A DNA stretch of 64,000 nt from Paenibacillus tritici (GCF_013204885.1 NZ_JABMKX010000013.1:1-64000), one strand, 5' to 3'; counted from the first letter of the stretch, positions 25,459 to 34,175 are shown. Notes: generated by a model from the sequence alone, not told the origin. Translations and numbers: made by a program.

Positions 25459-26148
25459 ATGACCTTTGAGAATGAAGACCAGAAACGTTACGATTCCTTT
25501 CCCTACTCGCATTACTATCATCTGGTCCGCCCGGAGACCCGCCGGGCAGCTCAGGCCACAGAAGACCACAGTAGAAACGATAAACTTGCGAAGGGACATA
25601 TGAACGCCAATGCAGGCAGCGGGCAGGGAATCCAGGTTGATGCCGGAGGCGAAGTTGGCGGTGAGCACGGCATTGGCTTGAACGCTGGCGGGAATATAGC
25701 ACACTCTGGCGCTAGTATTCATGCGGACGCCCACATCGGCCACCCTTCCTACGGAATCCAGGCACAGGGCAATACCCAGCTGGGTAACGGCCAGGGCCTT
25801 GGACTTGATGCAGAGGCCCAGGCCTTCGGCAAGTATGGGCTTGAAGCCCAGGCCACAACCCAGCTCGGCGGCGGCCAAGGGGCAGGCTTCCATGCAGCAG
25901 CGCAAGCCGGAGGTGAACACGGTCTGAGTGCGGATGCGGAAGGTCACCTGGGTCTCAGTGAAGGGGCCGGACTCCAGACCCATCTGCAGCTCGGCGGTGA
26001 GAATGGTCTCGGTGCCGAGGCCAAGGCACAGCTCGGCGGAGGGCAAGGTGCTGGATTAGATATCACCGGACAGGTAGGCAAATACAACGGGCAAGCAGGC
26101 TTTAAGATTGGCGGTAAGGAGCAGCAGGCTAAGGACACTAAGGAATAA
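25459..26148 (+). CDS. repeat protein with 14-residue Gly/Ala/Gln-rich units, function unknown
   Basis: 229 residues from ATG 25459, which follows GGAGG by 8 bases. After a short tyrosine-containing head (DSFPYSHYYHLVRPETRR), residues ~60-215 consist of about eleven units with a 14-residue period. Examples are GLGAEAKAQLGGGQ, GLEAQATTQLGGGQ and GAGFHAAAQAGGEH. Alternating small/hydrophobic and polar positions suggest a beta-solenoid or amyloid-like fibre. There is no signal peptide and no cysteine. I do not recognise the family. A spore-coat or biofilm-matrix-type structural role is a guess from the composition. It is convergent with prkA, separated by a bidirectional terminator. Confidence 0.75.
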   Translation: MTFENEDQKRYDSFPYSHYYHLVRPETRRAAQATEDHSRNDKLAKGHMNANAGSGQGIQVDAGGEVGGEHGIGLNAGGNIAHSGASIHADAHIGHPSYGIQAQGNTQLGNGQGLGLDAEAQAFGKYGLEAQATTQLGGGQGAGFHAAAQAGGEHGLSADAEGHLGLSEGAGLQTHLQLGGENGLGAEAKAQLGGGQGAGLDITGQVGKYNGQAGFKIGGKEQQAKDTKE

Positions 26149-26247
26149 GACTTCAGGAAATTGTGGCAGTGACGTTGTGTAGAAAATAACGGCTCTCCAG
26201 TCCGTAAGGAAGCTGCACGGGAGTGCAGCAGACCGGCTCGACAATGC

Positions 26248-26293
26248 AAAGGGACGATCCCCAGCCATGAAGATGGCCGGAGATCGTCCCTTT
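26248..26293. terminator. bidirectional terminator between the repeat protein and prkA
   Basis: AAAGGGACGATC (26248-26259) is perfectly complementary to GATCGTCCCTTT (26282-26293), with a T-run on the + side and an A-rich start on the other. Confidence 0.9.
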
Positions 26294-26325
26294 TTCCATT
26301 ATCTACTGACGTCAATGGCTTCCCG

Positions 26326-28221
26326 TCAGCGGTTCAGCAGGCTTCCAACATATTTCAGCAGCTCATTCGCGCAGATCGGGCAGTAGTTGTGCTCATCAAT
26401 CAGGCGGCGGCTGACTTCGTTGATCCGTTTGAGCTGGCTTTCATCCGGTGTTTTGGAGGAGGTGGTGATTTTGACGATATCCTTCAGATCGGTGAACAGC
26501 TTCTTCTCAATGGCTTCCCGCAGCCGGTCGTGATTGTTGTACTCGAACTTTTTGCCCTTGCGGGAGTAAGCGGAGATACGGATCAGGATCTCCTCGCGGA
26601 AGGCCTTCTTGGCATTCTCGGAGATGCCGATCTGCTCTTCAATGGAGCGCATCAGCCGCTCATCCGGCTCCATCTCCTCATCGGTGAGCGGGTCACGGAT
26701 TTTGGACCAGTTACAGAAGGCTTCGATGTTGTCGAGATAATTCTCGAACAGGGTTTTGGCGGATTCCTCAAAAGAGTAGACGAACGCCTTCTGCACTTCG
26801 CTTTTGGCGAGAATATCGTATTCCTTGCGGGCAATGGAAATAAAGTTCAGGTACCGTTCACGTTCCTCCTTCGTGATCGAAGGATGCTGATCCAGGCCGT
26901 CCTTGATCGCCCGCAGCACATCCAGCGCATTCATGCACTGCAGGTCGCCTTTGATCAAAGCGCTGGAGATGCGGTTGATGACATAACGCGGGTCGATGCC
27001 GGACATGCCTTCATCCAGATATTCGGTCTGCATCTCCTTCAGGTCCGCTTCCTTGTAGCCCTCAACCTCTTCGCCGTCATACATGCGCAGCTTCTTGATC
27101 AGGTCCATGCCCTGCTTCTTGCTCTCCTTGAGCCGGGTCAGGATCGAGAAGATCGCTGCCGCGCGCAGCGCATGAGGGGCAATATGCACATGCTTCATAT
27201 CACTCTGGCCGATGAGCTTGGCGTAGATTTTCTCCTCTTCCGAGACCCGCAGATTATAAGGAACCGGCATGACGATCATGCGCGACTGGAGCGCTTCGTT
27301 CTTTTTATTGGAGATGAAGGACTTATATTCTGTCTCATTCGTATGGGCCACGATGAGTTCATCAGCACTGATTAGCGCGAACCGCCCGGCCTTGAAGTTG
27401 CCCTCTTGGGTCAAGGACAGCAGGTTCCACAGGAACTTCTCATCGCATTTCAGCATTTCCTGGAATTCCATCAGGCCGCGGTTGGCCTTGTTCAGCTCCC
27501 CGTCGAAGCGGTAAGCGCGCGGATCGGACTCCGAGCCGAATTCGGTAATGGTTGAGAAGTCGATACTGCCGGTCAGGTCAGCGATATCCTGCGACTTCGG
27601 ATCGGAAGGGCTGAATGTACCAATCCCCACCCGCTCCTCTTCCGACAAAAGCACCCGGACCACCCCAACCTGTTCAATGTCCCCGTGGTACTCATTCTTC
27701 AGCCGCATCTGGCAGGACGGGCAGAGATTGCCTTCGATGCGCACCCCCAGCTCGCGCTCAATCTCCGGACGCAGCTCCAGCGGAATCAAATGCAGCGGGT
27801 CCTCATGCATCGGGCAGCCCTCAATGGCATACACCGCACCCGCATCTGTACGCGAATATTGCTCCAGTCCGCGCTTCAGCAGTGTGACAAGTGTGGACTT
27901 TCCTCCACTGACCGGTCCCATCAGCAGCAGGATCCGTTTGCGCACATCCAGTCTGCGGGCTGCGGAATGGAAATATTCCTCCACCAGCTTCTCCACCGCA
28001 CGGTCCAGTCCAAAGATCTCCTGCTCAAAAAACTTATACCGTTTACGTCCGTTAATGTCCTCGACGCCGTGTGACTTGATCATGTCGTATACGCGGGAAT
28101 GAGCCGTTTTTGCGGGAGAGGGGTCTAGTCTCAGCAGTTCTATATAGTCCTTGAAAGTGCCGCTCCACGCCAAACGGTCGTTCTCAGCCCGATACGAAGA
28201 TATACGCTCAAAAATATCCAT
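26326..28221 (-). CDS. prkA: PrkA AAA-type serine protein kinase/protease
   Basis: 631 residues, exactly the usual length. PrkA acts during sporulation, classically described as a Ser kinase, and more recently as an AAA protease-like protein in B. subtilis. Walker A is GPVSGGKST from residue 102, the long PrkA-specific C-terminal domain follows, and CPICANELLKYVG is near the end. The ribosome site is AGAGGAGG. In many genomes prkA is followed by yhbH and spoVR. Neither is adjacent here, as the gene ends at a bidirectional terminator. Confidence 0.95.
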   Translation of the reverse strand: MDIFERISSYRAENDRLAWSGTFKDYIELLRLDPSPAKTAHSRVYDMIKSHGVEDINGRKRYKFFEQEIFGLDRAVEKLVEEYFHSAARRLDVRKRILLLMGPVSGGKSTLVTLLKRGLEQYSRTDAGAVYAIEGCPMHEDPLHLIPLELRPEIERELGVRIEGNLCPSCQMRLKNEYHGDIEQVGVVRVLLSEEERVGIGTFSPSDPKSQDIADLTGSIDFSTITEFGSESDPRAYRFDGELNKANRGLMEFQEMLKCDEKFLWNLLSLTQEGNFKAGRFALISADELIVAHTNETEYKSFISNKKNEALQSRMIVMPVPYNLRVSEEEKIYAKLIGQSDMKHVHIAPHALRAAAIFSILTRLKESKKQGMDLIKKLRMYDGEEVEGYKEADLKEMQTEYLDEGMSGIDPRYVINRISSALIKGDLQCMNALDVLRAIKDGLDQHPSITKEERERYLNFISIARKEYDILAKSEVQKAFVYSFEESAKTLFENYLDNIEAFCNWSKIRDPLTDEEMEPDERLMRSIEEQIGISENAKKAFREEILIRISAYSRKGKKFEYNNHDRLREAIEKKLFTDLKDIVKITTSSKTPDESQLKRINEVSRRLIDEHNYCPICANELLKYVGSLLNR

Positions 28222-28391
28222 GGCTCGCTGCCTCCTCTTGCGCTCCTACTTGCTCCACCAAGCTTAGAAAGTGTATTACATACCTATGCGGCGAGCCCGG
28301 AATAGTTGACCTCTTTTTTGCTGTGCTATAATAGAGAATCATGATTTCTGAAGAATGATTACGCTGCAATCCAGGGCAGGAGTGACAACCA

Positions 28392-29282
28392 ATGGCGATC
28401 AAGCAGGAAACGGAGCTGTATGCTCCTTTGAAGGGATTTTTTGAACGGCAGGGCTATGAGATCAAAGGCGAGGTGCGCACTTGCGATCTGGTCGGCATCC
28501 GGGAGGACGAGGCCCAGCCGCTGATCGTAGAGATGAAAAAATCGTTCAATCTCGCCCTGCTGCTGCAGGGGATTGAACGATTGCGTCTAAGCCCTAACGT
28601 CTACCTTGCGGTAGAACGCGTTAGGGAGAAGAAAGGCGCGGTCAACCAGCGCTGGGGCGAGCTCAGCGGGCTGTGCCGCCGCCTGGGACTCGGGCTGATC
28701 ACCGTCGTCTTCTACAAGACGAAGGCCCCGCTCGTCGAGGTGCTCGCGGAGCCGGGCGAGGCGCCGCCGCAGGCCCGCAGCGCCGTGCGCCGCCGCGAGC
28801 GCTTGCTCTACGAGTTCCGCGAGCGCAGCGGGGACTACAACACCGGCGGCAGCACGCGCGTGAAGCTCGTGACCGCCTACCGCGAGAAGGCGCTGCGCGT
28901 CGCACTCGCGCTGCAGGCCCTGGAGGCCGAAGCCGCTGATGCGGCCGGCCTCGGCGGGGGGCGCGCGTCGCCGGGCTGCGCGCCGGGAACTGCCGTGGCC
29001 GCTGCCGGGACGGCGGCCACGGATACGGCAGCAGCGGCGGGGAACGCTGCTGCGGGTGCGGGCCCGGCGGCTGCGCTCAGCCGGGCGGAGGCACCGCGCG
29101 GCGTAACGCCCGCCGCGCTGCGTAAGCGGAGCGGCGTGCCCGGCGCCGCCGCCTTCCTGCAGAAGAACTACTATTCGTGGTTCTTCCGGGTGGGTCGCGG
29201 CCGCTACACGCTCACGGCCGCCGGAAGGGCAGCGCTGATCGAGTATGCCACGATCGCGGAGATCAGCGCCGCCAAGCTGTAG
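28392..29282 (+). CDS. DUF2161 PD-(D/E)xK nuclease-like protein with low-complexity insert
   Basis: 296 residues. The N-terminal ~110 residues match DUF2161 (PF09929), a predicted PD-(D/E)xK phosphodiesterase, with D32 in TCDLVG and the E47-x-K49 pair in LIVEMKKSF. Residues ~120-180 (RRRERLLYEFRERSGDYNTGG) and the end (AAFLQKNYYSWFFRVGRGRY) are also family-like. Between them lies a ~55-residue Ala/Gly/Pro insert (about 185-240) in very GC-rich DNA, unlike the neighbours. The ribosome site is GGAG. TTGACC and TATAAT lie 15 bp apart at 28306-28332 as a weak promoter candidate. The cellular role is unknown. Confidence 0.8.
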   Translation: MAIKQETELYAPLKGFFERQGYEIKGEVRTCDLVGIREDEAQPLIVEMKKSFNLALLLQGIERLRLSPNVYLAVERVREKKGAVNQRWGELSGLCRRLGLGLITVVFYKTKAPLVEVLAEPGEAPPQARSAVRRRERLLYEFRERSGDYNTGGSTRVKLVTAYREKALRVALALQALEAEAADAAGLGGGRASPGCAPGTAVAAAGTAATDTAAAAGNAAAGAGPAAALSRAEAPRGVTPAALRKRSGVPGAAAFLQKNYYSWFFRVGRGRYTLTAAGRAALIEYATIAEISAAKL

Positions 29283-29560
29283 GCGGCGCGCCCCGGGGGA
29301 GCCGCTGACGGGATTCGCCCGGCCTCAACCGCGCCGTCTATCCATCTAAGCGACGCCTTCCGCTGGGCCCAGGCAGCAACGCTTGAGCTAGCTACAACCC
29401 CCGCCCGGGGTGCCAAACTGACTGCGTACCAGGGTGCTGCCTAGCCTACCAATGATGCTTCTGGAGGATGCGCCCATAATACGCCCAGCCACGCTCACTT
29501 CCAGCGCCATATCCCTACAGGCGAATCGCGTACCCGTTCCACTTGCCCAACAGTAGGTGG

Positions 29561-29740
29561 AATTTAGGCACTTAAATTCACTGGTTTATCCGATACAAAA
29601 AGATTAGTTGGATAAATAGCATTTATTTTCTGTGATTCTGAGCCCCATTAGCGTATCCCAGGCGAGTAGATGTAATTTTTCCAACTAAACTCCTAAATTT
29701 CAGGATTCTAGCATAATTAAGTGCCTTTTTTCCAACTGCT
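29561..29740. repeat. MITE-like element with nested inverted repeats
   Basis: GGCACTTAA (29567-29575) and TTAAGTGCC (29717-29725) are inverted arms, and similarity continues outward (GGTGGAA versus TTCCAAC) to about 26 bp. Inside, TTAGTTGGA (29604-29612) pairs with TCCAACTAA (29680-29688). The AT-rich unit differs sharply from the GC-rich DNA to its left and codes for nothing. The rest of 29283-29900 shows no gene. Confidence 0.5.
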
Positions 29741-29924
29741 ATTACGTTAGGTTGGGAGCGGTCACCAGGGTGCCCTGACCTGGACTATTCCCCATCCACC
29801 CACGCCCCAAAAAAGCTACAACCTTAAGCTCCTGCAGACGGCCCACGGATGATCAGGCGCAGGTTGTTCCGCACACAGCATCGCTGCAAAGCTACGGCGT
29901 GACAACTCCAAAAGCCCGCTCACC

Positions 29925-30305
29925 CTCTACCACACTCTCACTCCACACCCTGCTCACTCCTCACTCATACCCTGTTCACTCCCCACTCACTCCTCCACAC
30001 TCCCCACTCACTCCCTTACACACTCCCCACTCAAACTCCCTATACACTCCTCACTCAAACTCCCTATACACTCCTCACTCAAACTCCCTATACACTCCTC
30101 ACTCACACCCCGCTCACTCCCTACACACTCCACACACACTCCCCACTCACACCCCACTCACTCCTCACACACCCCATTTACTCCCTACAGACTCCCCACT
30201 CACTCCCCTCTCACTCACCCTCCGTTCACTCCCCACTCACTCCCTTACACACTCCCCACTCAAACTCCCTACACACTCCCCACTCCCTCCCTACTCACTT
30301 CCCAC
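29925..30305. repeat. G-free CACTC-rich low-complexity tract
   Basis: About 380 bp made almost only of C, A and T on the + strand, built from CACTC-like words. It includes a 24-bp unit repeated exactly three times at 30028-30099. On the reverse strand it is G-rich with many GGGG and GGG runs, and lies directly downstream of the ABC permease gene, so its transcript would be G-rich. An open frame across it on the + strand is an artefact of composition. Confidence 0.85.
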
Positions 30306-31079
30306 TCACTTCCCGTGCAGCTCATATTTGCGCCCGTTCAGCAGCGCACTGCCTATCGCTCCTGCAAGCAGCGCCACCAGCAGGTTCATGCCTACGGACA
30401 GCCAGTTAATGGTCTCGTTGATGTTAGCCGGCTGCTCCCGGCCTACCGGACTCACCGTCAGCAGATTTGCGTATTGCTTGAAGCTTGCCGCCGATGAGGA
30501 GCCGATACTCCAGTGCGTGCTGCCGCGGACCACCAGCGCAAACTGGATGCCAACTGTGATGAGAATGAACGCAGCGATGCAGAGATGGCTTAGCGCCGGC
30601 TTACGGAATCTTTTGGCAGCCGCAAGGGCCAGACCTATAAGCGCCAGTCCCGCCGGAAGGCTGCACAGCTTGGAGAGAATGAAGTAGGTCATCCCCAGCA
30701 GCGGGCTGGAGGAATGGATAACCCGTGTCTGATACAGCCCCTCGGGATTCAGGAACACATCCAGCAGAGTGGTGGACCAGACCGCCGTAAGCCCCAGCAT
30801 AAATACAGCGGACTTCACACCGAACAGAGCGGAGGTTCGGAGTGGCAGCATATGGTTAATCGGCATCGTCCCCGTGAAGAATTCCCTGTAATAATCCATA
30901 TAGATATAGACCGGCAGCAGTATGCCTATTACCATATTTACCAGCAGGAAGACGAAGGCGACATCCTGTCCGTGATCCAACAGAAAATACAGGTTAGCGA
31001 GACCGCTTAAGACGGTAAAGATGGCAAATACGGCACTATGCTTCCGGCATTCCAGCTTGAATTGATGCAAATAAACCAT
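30306..31079 (-). CDS. ABC exporter membrane protein (ABC-2-like)
   Basis: 257 residues from ATG 31079, which follows AAAAGGGGAG by 7 bases; a longer frame lacks a ribosome site. There are six to seven membrane helices with few charged residues. It has the general form of the YtrC/ABC-2 permeases that pair with one ATPase. The gene starts 26 bp after the ATPase gene. The stop codon abuts the G-free tract. The substrate is unknown. Confidence 0.82.
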   Translation of the reverse strand: MVYLHQFKLECRKHSAVFAIFTVLSGLANLYFLLDHGQDVAFVFLLVNMVIGILLPVYIYMDYYREFFTGTMPINHMLPLRTSALFGVKSAVFMLGLTAVWSTTLLDVFLNPEGLYQTRVIHSSSPLLGMTYFILSKLCSLPAGLALIGLALAAAKRFRKPALSHLCIAAFILITVGIQFALVVRGSTHWSIGSSSAASFKQYANLLTVSPVGREQPANINETINWLSVGMNLLVALLAGAIGSALLNGRKYELHGK

Positions 31080-31105
31080 GATGTTCTCCCCTTTTGTAAA
31101 GTAGC

Positions 31106-31798
31106 TCAAATCAGACGTTTAAATAAATCCTCAATCGGCATACCGTGTTCCCGCCGCAGCTCCTCCACCCTTCCCTGCAGCAGCACTTTGCCATCGTTCA
31201 CAAACACCACATCCGTAAACAGACTCTCGACATCGTGAATCAGATGCGTACTGATCAGGATTGAGCTGTCCGGATCGAAATTATCCAGGATGATGCCTAT
31301 GATCTTATCCCTCGTGGAAGGGTCCACCGCCGCCAGCGGCTCGTCCAGAACGAACAGCCGGGCTTTGCGCGCAAACACCAGCGAGAGGCTTACCCTCTCC
31401 TGCATCCCTTTGGATAAGGATTTCACCTTGTCCTGCAGATTCAGTCCCAAGGCTTCAATCATGCTGTACGCCTTATCCCGCTGAAAATCGGCAAACGAAT
31501 GGTCAAAAAAAGCAATGCTCTCTTCAATCGTCATCCACGGGTACAGGAACTCGCGGTCGGGCAGGTAAGAGACGATTTTTTTGGTGTCCAGGCCGGGCCG
31601 CATCCCGCTGACCGTAAGAGTCCCCTTATAATCCCTGAGCAAAGAGACAATCAGCTTCATCAGCGTCGTCTTCCCCGCCCCGTTCGGTCCAAGCAGCCCT
31701 ACGATTCTCCCGGCGGGAATGGTCAGGTTAAGACCGTCCAGCGCCGTCTTCCTTCCATACCTTTTGGTTACATTGCTGCACTCCAGTACATTCTCCAT
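31106..31798 (-). CDS. ABC transporter ATP-binding protein (YtrB-like)
   Basis: 230 residues from ATG 31798, 9 bases after AAGGAG. It has Walker A GPNGAGKTTLM, signature LSKGMQERVSLSLVFA, Walker B ARLFVLDEPLAAVD and switch His in LISTHLI, so it is intact. It resembles the ATPases of GntR-regulated YtrBC exporters. No GntR gene is adjacent, although a palindrome typical of such regulators lies 38 bp upstream. It is coupled with the membrane gene that follows. Confidence 0.9.
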   Translation of the reverse strand: MENVLECSNVTKRYGRKTALDGLNLTIPAGRIVGLLGPNGAGKTTLMKLIVSLLRDYKGTLTVSGMRPGLDTKKIVSYLPDREFLYPWMTIEESIAFFDHSFADFQRDKAYSMIEALGLNLQDKVKSLSKGMQERVSLSLVFARKARLFVLDEPLAAVDPSTRDKIIGIILDNFDPDSSILISTHLIHDVESLFTDVVFVNDGKVLLQGRVEELRREHGMPIEDLFKRLI

Positions 31799-31835
31799 CT
31801 CCTGCAACTCCTTAGATATGTATTTCCTGCTTAGT

Positions 31836-31857
31836 ACATGTGAATATATTCACTTGT
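31836..31857. promoter_or_regulatory. 22-bp palindromic operator upstream of the ABC exporter
   Basis: A near-perfect palindrome with core GTGAATATATTCAC; only one symmetric pair out of eleven fails to match. This is the form of a GntR/YtrA-type operator. No GntR regulator is encoded in the window near it. Confidence 0.6.
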
Positions 31858-31902
31858 TATCTTAGACGTAGTACACATCGTAATCCCTGCGGAGGCCTGC
31901 AC

Positions 31903-31942
31903 AAAAAAGAATGACCGCCAGCCATCAAGGCCCAGCGGTCAT
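31903..31942 (-). terminator. intrinsic terminator after the aminotransferase gene
   Basis: ATGACCGC (31911-31918) pairs with GCGGTCAT (31935-31942), with inner GGC/GCC pairing, and the reverse strand continues into TTCTTTTTTG. Confidence 0.85.
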
Positions 31943-31987
31943 CCTACTTCCATTTAGGGGTTCATTCGTTCGCTCGCTCCCCGTCCC

Positions 31988-33205
31988 TTAACTACGGGCC
32001 GTGAACTCAGTGACAGCTTCACTCATCAGGTTCATTCCGAGCAGCAGCTCATCCCGGCCGGGATGGCTGAAGTTCAGGCGGATGCGGTCAGTGCCTCCGC
32101 TTACACTGCACAGCGGCCCGGGCAGAAAGGCGACGCCCTTCGCCAGAGCGGCGCGCAGCAGAGCCATCGCATCCAAGCCTGCGGGCAGCGATACCCAGAG
32201 GAACATGCCGCCCACCGGCATATCGTACACGCTGCTCTTCCAGGCCGGACGCTTCAGCAGCTCCGCCATCAGCTTCAGGCGGGTATTGTATTCGCGGTTC
32301 AGCAGGGCAATATGCTCGCGCAGATCAAAGGCCGATACACTCAGCAGATGATGCAGCAGCCGCTGATTCAGCGAGCTGGACTGCCAGTCAGCCATCTGCT
32401 TGGCGGCAGCCATCATCCCGATCAGCTCCCGGCTTCCCGCCGCCCAGCCCGTCCGCAGCGCGGGCGCGACGGTTTTGCTGAAGGAGCCGATATACAGCAC
32501 ATGCCCGCCCTCGCTGACATTCTCCAGCGCGTAGAGGGTTGGATACCGCTTGGAAGGATGTCCTTCACTCCGCTGGAAGTGCAGATCGCCATAAGAATCA
32601 TCCTCCACAATCAGCACATTATGGGAGATACACAGCTCCAGAATCTCATGACGCCGCGCCAGGCTCCAGAGCACTCCGCTGGGATTGGTGAAGCTCGGCG
32701 CCGCGAACAGCATCTTGGGCCTGTACTGCCGGATCATGCTGCGCAGATGATCCGGCAGCAGGCCATCCTTATCGCCCTGCACCGGAATAATAACGGCTCC
32801 CTGCATCCGCAGAGCCTGCAGAATACCAGGAGAGGTCGGATTCTCTACCAGAACATGATCTCCGGGATCAATATATACCCTGGACAGCAAATCAATGGCC
32901 TGCTGGCTTCCCGTGGTCAGCAGAACGCCGCCTTCGGCTACCGCGACTCCTTTGCTGCTGAGCCAATCTCCGGTAAGCCATTCACGGAGCGGGCCATACC
33001 CTTCCGGCTCCCCGTACTGCAAGGCACTGGCATCTGTCGATATCACTGTAGATGCGGCCTCAGACAACAGTGACAGCGGAAATAATTCTTCCGCCGGAAG
33101 CTCTTCCGCCAGCGAGATCAGCGTACCCCGGCGTGTCTCCTTACGGATACTCAGCAGCGGTGAAGATAACAATGTATGTGCGCGCGAAGAAAACTCATAC
33201 TTCAT
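31988..33205 (-). CDS. PLP-dependent aminotransferase, 2-aminoadipate/MocR-like without DNA-binding domain
   Basis: 405 residues, fold type I aminotransferase. Visible motifs are LLTTGSQQAIDLLSRVY, VEDDSYGDL (the Asp that contacts the pyridine N) and the PLP lysine in GSFSKTVAPALRTGW. The closest relatives are LysN-like transaminases and the enzyme half of MocR regulators, but the N terminus has no GntR winged helix. The ribosome site is GGGGGGAG. It starts 66 bp after the end of an orphan response regulator gene on the same strand and may be co-transcribed. The amino acid substrate is unknown. Confidence 0.88.
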   Translation of the reverse strand: MKYEFSSRAHTLLSSPLLSIRKETRRGTLISLAEELPAEELFPLSLLSEAASTVISTDASALQYGEPEGYGPLREWLTGDWLSSKGVAVAEGGVLLTTGSQQAIDLLSRVYIDPGDHVLVENPTSPGILQALRMQGAVIIPVQGDKDGLLPDHLRSMIRQYRPKMLFAAPSFTNPSGVLWSLARRHEILELCISHNVLIVEDDSYGDLHFQRSEGHPSKRYPTLYALENVSEGGHVLYIGSFSKTVAPALRTGWAAGSRELIGMMAAAKQMADWQSSSLNQRLLHHLLSVSAFDLREHIALLNREYNTRLKLMAELLKRPAWKSSVYDMPVGGMFLWVSLPAGLDAMALLRAALAKGVAFLPGPLCSVSGGTDRIRLNFSHPGRDELLLGMNLMSEAVTEFTARS

Positions 33206-33271
33206 ACGCTCCCCCCTTTATCTGGTTTAAGAATATTCCGCTCCTGACGCCATTATGTCGTAATACAGGGA

Positions 33272-33928
33272 TTATGCGTAGATTTGCTTGTTCTGTCTTG
33301 AGAACAGCGCAAATTTCTCAATCGCCTGCGCTCTGGTCGATACTTCCAGCTTGACATAAATCTTACGCAGATAGTTGTCGATCGAACGGCGGCTGACTTC
33401 AATTTCAAGTGCGATCTTGTCGTATGTAATTCCTTGCACAATTCGTTCCATGATGAACATCTCTGTCTGTGTTAGCTGCATCACACCCTCCAGTCCTCTG
33501 GAAGAGGTGACCGGCCGTAAGCCCTTTTCGATCCATTCCAGCGGAATCGAGAGGAACCCTTCACGGATTCCGTTAATCATCTGCAGCAGCTGGCCCGGAG
33601 TGGCCCCCTTCGACAATACCCCGCTGGCCCCAAGCTCAATCAGGGGCTGGAACATTTCCTTATCGTTCTCCTCGGTCATGACAATAATGTGGGAGCACTT
33701 GGAGCTTTTTTTCATCTCCGGCAGCACCTGCTCCACTGTTCCTTCCGGCATCTGATAATCACTCAGCACCAGATCAGGCCGGCACTCCTCCACGACGGGG
33801 ATGCATTCTGCCCAGGTAGAGTACATGCCGTCTACCGTAAGTCCCTCCTCATCTTCCAGTATCAATTTTGTTCCCAGCATACTTGTGGGATGACATCCCA
33901 CGATGACCACCCGCCAGACCTTCATCAT
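33272..33928 (-). CDS. orphan NarL/LuxR-type response regulator with degenerate receiver
   Basis: 218 residues. The phospho-acceptor D57 (PDLVLSDYQMP), the Thr in IIVMTEEND and the Lys in GVLSKGATPG are present. The acidic pair normally found after the first strand is replaced by VVIVGCHP, so Mg2+ binding may be impaired. The C-terminal LuxR helix-turn-helix is normal (YDKIALEIEVSRRSIDNYLRKIYVKL). No histidine kinase gene lies nearby. It may work without phosphorylation or with a distant kinase. The ribosome site is CAGGAGGT. Confidence 0.85.
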   Translation of the reverse strand: MMKVWRVVIVGCHPTSMLGTKLILEDEEGLTVDGMYSTWAECIPVVEECRPDLVLSDYQMPEGTVEQVLPEMKKSSKCSHIIVMTEENDKEMFQPLIELGASGVLSKGATPGQLLQMINGIREGFLSIPLEWIEKGLRPVTSSRGLEGVMQLTQTEMFIMERIVQGITYDKIALEIEVSRRSIDNYLRKIYVKLEVSTRAQAIEKFALFSRQNKQIYA

Positions 33929-34146
33929 TAATGCCCAGACCTCCTGCTATCTATATAATATTCCAGAATGGAAAGCGCTATTAGCGTTTCCTGTCAACAC
34001 GCAAGCAAGGATGTATGCTGCCCAAGTCTGTTTTCCTGCTTTTACCTTGAATACGTCCATCAGATATTCCAATCTATAGAAATTGTATCGCAGTAGTTTA
34101 ACAGGATGCAATTACTTTTTGTCGTTTTTGCACGGCTCTTTCACTT

Positions 34147-34175
34147 TTGCGAAAAACCTGAAAGTCTGATAGAAT
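34147..34175 (+). promoter_or_regulatory. sigma-A promoter for the coiled-coil/NAGPA pair
   Basis: TTGCGA (34147-34152) and TAGAAT (34170-34175) are separated by exactly 17 bp, 35 bp before the downstream start codon. The remaining 33929-34146 region holds no gene that I can see. Confidence 0.6.

Noticed and set aside
30028..30099. 24-bp units considered as a CRISPR array
   Set aside because: The three units are directly adjacent with no spacers and no cas genes are present; it is a tandem repeat.
29899..30687. 262-residue frame rich in His/Ser/Pro/Leu repeats
   Set aside because: It is a by-product of the G-free tract, has no ribosome site and runs antisense into the ABC permease gene.
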